DNA of 29,801 nucleotides, from contig JASLCF010000040.1 of the NCBI GenBank assembly GCA_030146155.1, positions 1-29,801 on the forward strand, given 5' to 3'. The DNA is from Savagea sp. (lineage in GTDB: Bacteria > Bacillota > Bacilli > Bacillales_A > Planococcaceae). Shown in pieces: positions 23,977 to 29,801 of the stretch (its first letter is position 1; every line of letters starts with the position of its first letter). The position numbers and the translations under genes were made by a program. Below the pieces are notes generated by a model that was not told the DNA's origin, did not search any database, and worked only from the letters and a program-made list of their open reading frames with translations.

Positions 23977-24010
23977 AAAGTGCGTATAACCACGCGCTTT
24001 CTTTCGTTTC
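23977..24010 (+). terminator. candidate expression-platform terminator of the purine riboswitch
   Basis: AAAGTGCGT pairs with ACGCGCTTT (23977-23985 with 23992-24000, one G-U), 6-base loop, then CTTTCGTTTC. The T-run is interrupted, so strength is uncertain. The 3' side of P1 could instead pair with CTCATA near 24027-24032, which would exclude P1. Which structure decides expression is not resolved. Confidence 0.5.
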
Positions 24011-24059
24011 GCAACGTTCCTCTACCTCATATGGTGTGATTGTCATAAGGAGGACAATA

Positions 24060-25346
24060 GTGAAATTTTTTCAAAGTACGGCATTAGGTTTACAACATTT
24101 ATTAGCGATGTATGCAGGTGCTATATTAGTTCCGATTATTATTGGAACAGAACTAGGCTTTAATTCGCAACAAATGACATACCTTGTAGCCATCGATATT
24201 CTAATGTGTGGAGTGGCCACTTTACTACAAGTTTATTCTGGAAGAATCATCGGAATTGGTTTGCCAGTTGTTCTAGGATGTACTTTTACAGCCGTCTCAC
24301 CAATTATTATGATTGGAAATGAAAATGGCATCACTGCAATTTATGGAGCAATCATTGCTTCTGGAGCGATTATCTTCTTAATTGGAGGCTTTTTTGGGCA
24401 GTTGGTTCGTTTTTTTCCACCAGTTGTAACAGGAACAGTGGTCGCAACTATTGGTATCTCATTATTACCTGTCGCAGTAAACAATATGGCGGGTGGGCTT
24501 GGTGCTTCAGATTTTGCCAGCGGTGAAAATGTAGCACTTGCTTTTATTACTTTAGCAATCATCTTAATTATTTATCGGTTCTTTACTGGCTTTATTCGAG
24601 CGATTGCTATTCTATTAGGAATGATTGGGGGTACAGTCCTTGCGATTATCATCGGAGCAGTTGATTTCTCGCCAGTCACAGAAGCGAGTGTATTCCATAT
24701 GGTACAACCTTTTTACTTCGGTGTACCTACTTTTAATTGGTCTGCTATCTTAACGATGACACTTGTCGCAATGGTTTCTTTAGTAGAGTCGACGGGCGTT
24801 TATTTTGCGTTAGGAGATATTTGTGATCGTCAGTTAAAAGGAAAGGATTTAGCAAGAGGTTATCGTTCTGAAGGTTTGGCTTCAATTATCGGTGGTGTTT
24901 TTAATGCATTCCCGTATACCACATTTTCACAAAACGTAGGTCTTACACAAGTTTCTGGTGTGAAAAGCCGAGGAGTAATCGTCATAACTGGCGTGATGTT
25001 AATTCTCTTAGGATTTATTCCGAAATTAGCAGCCTTAACTTTAATTATACCGAAAGCAGTTCTTGGTGCGGCAATGCTTGCCATGTTTGGCATGGTCATT
25101 ACGCAAGGCGTTAAAATGTTAGCACCAGCAGTAACCGAATCAAATGAAAATGCGATGATTGCAGCTATTGCTATTGGCTTAGGTGTAGGCGTTTCAGTTG
25201 TTCCTGAGATTTTTGCCTCTTTACCAGAAGGTATAAAAATATTAACATCAAATGGGATTATAGCAGCCGCTACTACTGCGATTGTATTGAATATCTTTTT
25301 TAATCTGATTGGTCCTACAACTAAGAAAGAAACGCAGCATCTCTAA
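24060..25346 (+). CDS. pbuX: xanthine permease, NCS2 family
   Basis: A 428-residue nucleobase:cation symporter with about 14 membrane segments. The N-terminal ALGLQHLLAMYAGAILVP and the later QNVGLTQVSGVKSRGV and MVSLVESTGVYFALG blocks are characteristic of the PbuX/UraA-type NCS2 family. The guanine-class riboswitch favours xanthine as substrate. The frame is open from 23964, but that codon lies inside the riboswitch P1 stem. GTG at 24060 has AAGGAGG seven bases upstream and begins directly at the conserved N-terminus, so it is the start. In many Bacilli pbuX follows xpt, and here it stands alone. It ends in a very strong terminator. Confidence 0.93.
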   Translation: MKFFQSTALGLQHLLAMYAGAILVPIIIGTELGFNSQQMTYLVAIDILMCGVATLLQVYSGRIIGIGLPVVLGCTFTAVSPIIMIGNENGITAIYGAIIASGAIIFLIGGFFGQLVRFFPPVVTGTVVATIGISLLPVAVNNMAGGLGASDFASGENVALAFITLAIILIIYRFFTGFIRAIAILLGMIGGTVLAIIIGAVDFSPVTEASVFHMVQPFYFGVPTFNWSAILTMTLVAMVSLVESTGVYFALGDICDRQLKGKDLARGYRSEGLASIIGGVFNAFPYTTFSQNVGLTQVSGVKSRGVIVITGVMLILLGFIPKLAALTLIIPKAVLGAAMLAMFGMVITQGVKMLAPAVTESNENAMIAAIAIGLGVGVSVVPEIFASLPEGIKILTSNGIIAAATTAIVLNIFFNLIGPTTKKETQHL

Positions 25347-25390
25347 CTAAAAATCCTCATTGCAAATTTTTGCAATGAGGATTTTTAGTT
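25345..25390. terminator. bidirectional terminator between pbuX and the flavoprotein gene
   Basis: A perfect 21-bp stem (25345-25365 with 25370-25390), 4-base loop, with A/T runs that suit both directions. The stem starts in the pbuX stop codon. Confidence 0.93.
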
Positions 25391-25408
25391 TACATGTAAG
25401 AATATCTG

Positions 25409-26674
25409 TTATTTTCGTTCACGAGCAGCTAACCCGGCCACTCGTCCAGTAACTAATGCTGAAGTGATGTTATAGCCTCCTGTATAGCCATGGACATCGA
25501 TGATTTCTCCACAAAAATAAAGTCCTTTTTTCAATTTAGACCCCATTGTTTTAGGATTTAACTCTTTTGTTTTGATGCCACCACCTGTAACAAAAGCTTT
25601 TTCCATTGATTGAGTACCCGTAACTTGTACAGAAAAATGCTTGAAATATTTAGCCAGTGTGCGTAGTTGTTCATTAGAGACACTAGCTCCTTGAATGTCT
25701 GCATCTATTTCAGAGTGCTCCAATAGAAAAAGTAACCAACGTTCAACAACAATCCCTTTTAAGCTATTTTTTAAACTTTTTTTAGGATTACTTTTAACCG
25801 TCGATTTTAAAAATTGAAATACTTCTTCTTCATTTTGCTCGGGAAGAGAATCGATTTCAATTGTGACAGGTTGCCCTTTCGTCTTCATTTGCTCTTTGAC
25901 TACAAATTGACTACATCTTAAAATGGCGGGACCACTTAATCCAAAGTGAGTAAAAAGCATATCCATGCGATGTTCAACCAAAACTTTCCCTTTTTTATTT
26001 AGTACTGAAACAGCAACATCTCTTAAAGCCAATCCTTGTAATGTTTTACTTTTGATAAACTCTTCATTTGAAAGTAATGGTACCTCTGTTGGGAAAAGTG
26101 GCGTAATGGTATGTCCAGCTTGCTCGGCCCAAGGGTAGCCGTCACCTGTACTTCCTGTTTGAGGGACTGCTTTTCCTCCTACGGCCACGATGACAGCTTC
26201 TGCTACTATTTCTTCACCATTTTCCAGACGTACTCCGAACACTTTTTCATCATTCATTAATAATTTTTTAACTTTTGTTTCAAGATAAACATCAATATTT
26301 AATCGTTGAATTTCTCCAAGAAGAGCTTGTAAGACATCTTTTGCTCGGTTAGACACAGGAAACATTCGTCCATGGTCTTCTTCTTTTAATGGAACATTTA
26401 ATTGCTCAAAGTAGTCAATAATTTGTAAGTTATTGAAAACGGCAAAGGGTCCATATAAAAATTTCCCATTCCCAGGTATATTAACAATCATTTCTTCCAG
26501 AGGAAGACGATTCGTTACATTACATCGCCCACCCCCTGAAATTAATAATTTTGTCCCTAACTTTTTTCCTTTTTCTAATAAAATGACAGATTGTCCTTCT
26601 TCTGCAGCGGCGATGGCTGCCATCAGCCCAGAAGGACCGCCTCCAATAACAATGGTATCCAAATTTCTTTTCAT
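25409..26674 (-). CDS. FAD-dependent oxidoreductase, HI0933/YtfP family
   Basis: A 421-residue flavoprotein of the HI0933-like (BaiN/RdsA, YtfP) family. The dinucleotide-binding motif is VIGGGPSGLMAA (9-20), followed by the family block ISGGGRCNVTN (45-55). A second nucleotide-contact segment is VIVAVGGKAVPQTGSTGDGY. The C-terminal FAD-contacting block is GLYFCGEIIDVHGYTGGYN. The physiological reaction is unsettled. Members have been called aminoacetone oxidase or dehydrogenase-like, and none is firmly proven in Bacilli. The start has GAGGAAGTGAG upstream. It is monocistronic, convergent with pbuX and divergent from ytgP, and a homologue (ytfP) lies in the ytgP region of B. subtilis. Confidence 0.9.
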   Translation of the reverse strand: MKRNLDTIVIGGGPSGLMAAIAAAEEGQSVILLEKGKKLGTKLLISGGGRCNVTNRLPLEEMIVNIPGNGKFLYGPFAVFNNLQIIDYFEQLNVPLKEEDHGRMFPVSNRAKDVLQALLGEIQRLNIDVYLETKVKKLLMNDEKVFGVRLENGEEIVAEAVIVAVGGKAVPQTGSTGDGYPWAEQAGHTITPLFPTEVPLLSNEEFIKSKTLQGLALRDVAVSVLNKKGKVLVEHRMDMLFTHFGLSGPAILRCSQFVVKEQMKTKGQPVTIEIDSLPEQNEEEVFQFLKSTVKSNPKKSLKNSLKGIVVERWLLFLLEHSEIDADIQGASVSNEQLRTLAKYFKHFSVQVTGTQSMEKAFVTGGGIKTKELNPKTMGSKLKKGLYFCGEIIDVHGYTGGYNITSALVTGRVAGLAARERK

Positions 26675-26766
26675 TTGCTCACTTCCTCTGTCAATAGCAT
26701 AACGTATTCACATTCTGATGAATAGTTGTAGACATAAAAAATTCAAGAATTTATAAGGATTAATTG

Positions 26767-26772
26767 TATAAT
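26767..26772 (+). promoter_or_regulatory. predicted -10 element for ytgP
   Basis: TATAAT directly preceded by TTG, with no good -35 (TTCAAG at 26742-26747, 19-base spacer). It would start transcription near 26779, leaving about 49 bases to the chosen ATG. Confidence 0.4.
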
Positions 26773-26827
26773 AAAGCATTGAGATGTAAACTATATGAGT
26801 AATGAAAGAGAATGGTGGGAAAGTGAC

Positions 26828-28447
26828 ATGTCGTCGAATATTATTCGTGGAACAGCCATACTGAGTATTGGCTTATTTTTATCGAAAGCATTAGGTTTAC
26901 TTTATGTAATTCCACTCTATTCTATTATTGGAAAAGAGAGTATGGGACTCTACCAGTATGCCTATATTCCGTATAATTTGTTTTTATCTATCGCTATATC
27001 AGGAGCACCTTTAGCGATTTCAAAGTATGTTTCCAAATACAATTCCCTAGGTGACTATGAAACAGGACGTCGCTTATTAAAATCAGGAATTGGGATTATG
27101 ATGTTTACGGGGATTACGAGCTTTTTAGTATTATTCTCGTTATCGGATTATATCGCAGGGCTCGTCATCAAAGAGAATGAACAAATTTATACCATAGATC
27201 AAATTGCTACAGTCATTCGGTGGGTTAGTTTTGCATTAATTGTTGTACCAACCTTGAGTATTGTTCGTGGATTCTTTCAAGGCTATAAGATGTTTGAACC
27301 CTCTGCTGTATCTCAACTCGTTGAGCAAATTGTAAGAATCGCATTTGTTTTAACGGGCACCTCATTTGTCGTGTATATTTTGAAGGATACAACCGAACAT
27401 GCAATGAACTTCGCTGTTTTTGCTGCTTTTATAGGAGCGCTTGCCGGCCTAGCTGTTTTATACAAGTATTGGAAAGCGAATGTGGATGAGTTTGATAGGT
27501 TACGTGCAACGAGTGTTTATTCAGGCGAAAAAGTTTCTTTTTTTGAGATGTATAAAGAAGTGTTCGCGTCACTTGTACCATTCGTTCTAATCGGCGTAAT
27601 TAATCCACTCTATCAATTTGTCGATATGATTACATTTAATAAATCAATGGTTTCTATTGGACTAGGTAGTCAAACAGATATGTATTTAACTGTTCTTAAC
27701 TTATTCACCCATAAGGTCGTCATGATTCCAGTAATGGTTGCTACAGCTTTCTCAATGGCACTGATTCCTGTGATTACAGAATACTTTACAAATAAAAAAG
27801 CAGATGAAATGCGAAGTACATTAGATAAAATATTTCAAATCATGTTTTTCCTAACGATTCCAATGGTTCTAGGGATTATTGTATTGTCTAGTGAAATTTA
27901 TACATTATTTTTTGAATACGATGAGTATGGTTCGAAAATATTAACGCATTATGTGCCTGTAGCCATTCTTTTTGGCTTGGCATCTGTTACAGCGGCTATT
28001 TTACAAAGTATTGATCGACACCGATGGATTATTTTCACTTCATTATTGGGGTTACTCGTTAAAGTAGTGATTAATATTCCAATGATCCAATGGTTCCAAA
28101 CGACGGGAGCAATTGCAGCAACTACAATTGGTTATGTAATTACGATTAGCTTAAATATAATTATCATATCAAAATCAATTCATTATCGTTCATCTTTAGT
28201 GATTCGTCGCACGACATTAATTGTTATCCTGAGCTTGATGATGTTTGGCGTAGTTTGGATGGTCACACGCTTCTTACATCAATTTGCGATAGCGGAGACG
28301 AAAGGTTTGGCTTTACTTTATGTATTGATAGGTGCGACAGTAGGAGTGGTCGTTTATGGTTATTTGACCTTAAAAGTAGGGCTAATGCAGCGATTATTTG
28401 GTAATCAATTAGACCGTTTAAAACAAAAATTAGTGCGGAAAGGATAA
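26828..28447 (+). CDS. murJ: YtgP, MurJ-type lipid II flippase (MVF/MOP family)
   Basis: A 539-residue integral membrane protein with about 14 segments. It belongs to the polysaccharide-exporter branch in which B. subtilis YtgP was shown to act as MurJ, moving lipid II across the membrane for peptidoglycan synthesis. The start MSSNIIRGTAILSIG matches the conserved YtgP beginning, followed by GLLYVIPLYSIIG and the YNSLGDYETGRRLLKSG loop. The frame is open from 26795, but that start lacks an SD and adds 11 residues not expected in the family. I use the ATG at 26828, preceded by GGTGGGAAAG. The next gene, rsuA, begins six bases after the stop, so the two are probably co-transcribed. Confidence 0.9.
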   Translation: MSSNIIRGTAILSIGLFLSKALGLLYVIPLYSIIGKESMGLYQYAYIPYNLFLSIAISGAPLAISKYVSKYNSLGDYETGRRLLKSGIGIMMFTGITSFLVLFSLSDYIAGLVIKENEQIYTIDQIATVIRWVSFALIVVPTLSIVRGFFQGYKMFEPSAVSQLVEQIVRIAFVLTGTSFVVYILKDTTEHAMNFAVFAAFIGALAGLAVLYKYWKANVDEFDRLRATSVYSGEKVSFFEMYKEVFASLVPFVLIGVINPLYQFVDMITFNKSMVSIGLGSQTDMYLTVLNLFTHKVVMIPVMVATAFSMALIPVITEYFTNKKADEMRSTLDKIFQIMFFLTIPMVLGIIVLSSEIYTLFFEYDEYGSKILTHYVPVAILFGLASVTAAILQSIDRHRWIIFTSLLGLLVKVVINIPMIQWFQTTGAIAATTIGYVITISLNIIIISKSIHYRSSLVIRRTTLIVILSLMMFGVVWMVTRFLHQFAIAETKGLALLYVLIGATVGVVVYGYLTLKVGLMQRLFGNQLDRLKQKLVRKG

Positions 28448-28452
28448 TAGGC

Positions 28453-29172
28453 ATGCGTCTTGATAAATTATTAGCTCATATGGGCTACGGTACTCGAAAA
28501 GAAGTAAAGCAATTGTTAAAGTCTGGGGCAGTCATGTGGAATGGTGAAGTGATTAAATCTGCGAATCAAAAAGTAAATCCTGAAGAAGATTCAATCACAG
28601 TGTATGGTGAACGTGTGGAATATAAAGAGTTTCTCTATCTGATGATGAATAAGCCAGCAGATGTGATTTCAGCAACATGGGATAAAATGGATCAAACCGT
28701 TATCGATTTGTTAATTGAAGAAGATCGCCACTTTGAACCATTTCCAGTAGGGCGTTTAGATAAGGATACAGAAGGATTATTGCTATTAACAAACGACGGG
28801 AAACTAGCCCATCAATTATTAACACCCAAAAATAATATTGCTAAAACTTATATGGCTAAAGTAAAACATCCAATAGATGAAGAAGATGTGAAGCGGTTTG
28901 CGGAAGGGATTCAATTAGAAGAGTTTATGACAAAGCCAGCAGTGTTAGAACGTACGGTTGACGATTTAATTATCCGTGTGACTATTACAGAAGGGAAATT
29001 TCATCAAGTGAAACGAATGGTCCATGCCATTGATAATGAAGTGCTCCATCTACAAAGAGTTTCGATGGGATCACTAAAATTGGATGAGTCACTGGCATTA
29101 GGTGAATATCGTGAATTAACAGATGAAGAACTTAGCTGCTTACTACAAGATATAGAAGCAGCGGGCGTATAA
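28453..29172 (+). CDS. rsuA: 16S rRNA pseudouridine synthase, RsuA family
   Basis: A 239-residue enzyme that isomerises a uridine in 16S rRNA (position 516 in E. coli numbering). An N-terminal S4 RNA-binding domain (MRLDKLLAHMGYGTRKEVKQ) is followed by the synthase domain, with the catalytic aspartate in GRLDKDTEGLLLLTNDG (Asp103). The late segment GKFHQVKRMVHAIDNEVLHLQR is the conserved substrate-positioning block of the RsuA/RluB group. Length and motif order are normal. It follows ytgP by six bases, an arrangement also known in other Bacilli, and is closed by a terminator. RluB-like activity on 23S rRNA is the alternative, but RsuA fits better by length and neighbours. Confidence 0.92.
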   Translation: MRLDKLLAHMGYGTRKEVKQLLKSGAVMWNGEVIKSANQKVNPEEDSITVYGERVEYKEFLYLMMNKPADVISATWDKMDQTVIDLLIEEDRHFEPFPVGRLDKDTEGLLLLTNDGKLAHQLLTPKNNIAKTYMAKVKHPIDEEDVKRFAEGIQLEEFMTKPAVLERTVDDLIIRVTITEGKFHQVKRMVHAIDNEVLHLQRVSMGSLKLDESLALGEYRELTDEELSCLLQDIEAAGV

Positions 29173-29175
29173 ACT

Positions 29176-29212
29176 AAAAGTCAAGCCGTAGATGATGACG
29201 GCTTGACTTTTC
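29176..29212. terminator. intrinsic terminator after rsuA
   Basis: A 14-bp perfect stem (29176-29189 with 29198-29211) and an 8-base loop, with T at the plus-strand end and A/T at the other. It also serves the convergent regulator gene. Confidence 0.85.
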
Positions 29213-29254
29213 CTTATCCATATAAAGTAATTGGCTTACGTATTAGATTTTTGA

Positions 29255-29476
29255 CTACGAATAAATTTCAACTTCAATGTCAGTAGTTGTCCATTCTCCT
29301 CGAAGTGGACTTTGAACAAGCTCGTTGTATTGTAAAATATTTAAATCTCTTTGAATCGTCCGTCGTGTGACACCAAATTCTTCAACTAGAAGTTCAGTAG
29401 AAACAGGCTCATTTTCTGAGATATACAAATATACGTCTTTCACTCTTCTTAACATTCGGTCTGTAGTTCTTGGCAT
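29255..29476 (-). CDS. small DeoR-type HTH regulator (YtzE-like)
   Basis: A 73-residue protein consisting of little more than a DeoR-type winged helix. Helix-turn-helix STELLVEEFGVTRRTIQRDL (about 26-45) is followed by the wing region NILQYNELVQSPLRG. The effector-binding sugar-phosphate domain of full-length DeoR proteins is absent. Short forms of this kind, such as B. subtilis YtzE, are intact genes in Bacilli and not truncations. The start has GAGGGGGATG ahead of the ATG. Without a sensor domain it may act as a dimer with a partner protein or simply as a constitutive DNA binder. Targets are unknown. Confidence 0.85.
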   Translation of the reverse strand: MPRTTDRMLRRVKDVYLYISENEPVSTELLVEEFGVTRRTIQRDLNILQYNELVQSPLRGEWTTTDIEVEIYS

Positions 29477-29801
29477 AGGACATCCCCCTCAAGATAATAT
29501 AGATTCAAATTAGAATGAGTTACAAAGTCTTACTACCCTTATTATAAATGAAGTGTTTTACAATTACTGTATTTTTATTGTAAATTTTTTGTGAATTTGA
29601 AAGGGACTAAAAAAATTGAGGGATGAAAAGAGGGAAACCAGCCATTGACTAATAAATGCCCCGTCCTTTTGAAATACTACCTATAAAAAAACTGCACATG
29701 CCATCTGAAAGTATGAGTAAAATGTTTGTGGGGATAAATAAAAAATCCATCACACAATTCATCTCCGTTCCAATCGGACGCTTTCTTACTTAAAACAAGC
29801 C
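29477..29801. other. non-coding right end of window
   Basis: About 325 bases without a convincing gene. A TATAAT on the minus strand (plus coordinates 29541-29546) could be the -10 of the small regulator, though no -35 fits well. A 37-codon minus-strand frame beginning at 29762 has its only SD-like bases touching the ATG and no recognisable content. No hairpin terminator or RNA family was recognised. Confidence 0.5.

Noticed and set aside
29652..29762. Minus-strand 37-codon frame (MNCVMDFLFIP...) near the right edge
   Set aside because: SD-like bases touch the ATG with no spacing, there is no known family, and it is too short to support.
1..29801. CRISPR array, insertion sequence, prophage, tRNA or rRNA genes
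   Set aside because: No regularly spaced repeats, transposase or phage proteins, CCA-type cloverleaf or rRNA sequence was recognised on either strand.

Overview
The window is AT-rich, densely packed chromosomal DNA from a low-GC Gram-positive bacterium of the class Bacilli, most likely order Bacillales. The evidence is strong GGAGG-type ribosome binding sites, a stand-alone bacterial nitric oxide synthase, a leucine T-box, a guanine-class riboswitch, SbcCD, and a run of genes (mnmL/mnmM, leuS, pbuX, a YtfP-like flavoprotein, ytgP/murJ, rsuA, a YtzE-like regulator) with homologues in Bacillus and Staphylococcus. The species cannot be named from the sequence. No phage, insertion sequence, CRISPR array, rRNA or tRNA gene was seen. 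It reads as core genome.

Layout. 1-1900: the tail of a MarR-like regulator, a DUF2187 protein and nitric oxide synthase (minus strand). 1900-5000: a fosmidomycin-resistance-type MFS exporter, a dual-specificity-type phosphatase divergent from a Sir2 deacylase, and a DUF1269 membrane protein, separated by strong bidirectional terminators. 5037-7860: an ABC transporter operon for manganese or a similar metal, with a promoter and two MntR-like palindromes in its leader. 8000-13600: an overlapping plus-strand run of sbcD, sbcC, a YueD-like short-chain dehydrogenase and a very regular pentapeptide-repeat protein. 13869-15385: two translationally coupled genes of unknown function. 15683-17459 (minus): an ECF sigma factor, a zinc-finger anti-sigma factor and a YfjL-like membrane-anchored protein. 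17539-19088 (minus): mnmL and mnmM, tRNA wobble uridine modification. 19428-23366: an MFS transporter, then leuS behind a T-box with a CUC specifier. 23379-25390: a GNAT acetyltransferase, then a xanthine permease behind a guanine-class riboswitch. 25409-29476: a YtfP-like flavoprotein, the lipid II flippase YtgP/MurJ, RsuA and a small DeoR-type regulator.

Several groups work as units. MnmL and MnmM act successively on the same tRNA wobble base. SbcC and SbcD form one nuclease. The three ABC genes form one importer. The sigma and anti-sigma genes form a regulatory switch. Start sites were moved from the longest open frame wherever a Shine-Dalgarno sequence or an upstream RNA element argued for it (nos, sir2, DUF1269, ABC ATPase, SDR, anti-sigma, YfjL-like, mnmL, MFS, pbuX, ytgP).

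I found no clear new multi-gene system. The least explained pieces are the unknown gene pair at 13869-15385, the near-perfect 29-step pentapeptide protein at the end of the sbcDC run, and the sigma/anti-sigma/YfjL-like cassette.
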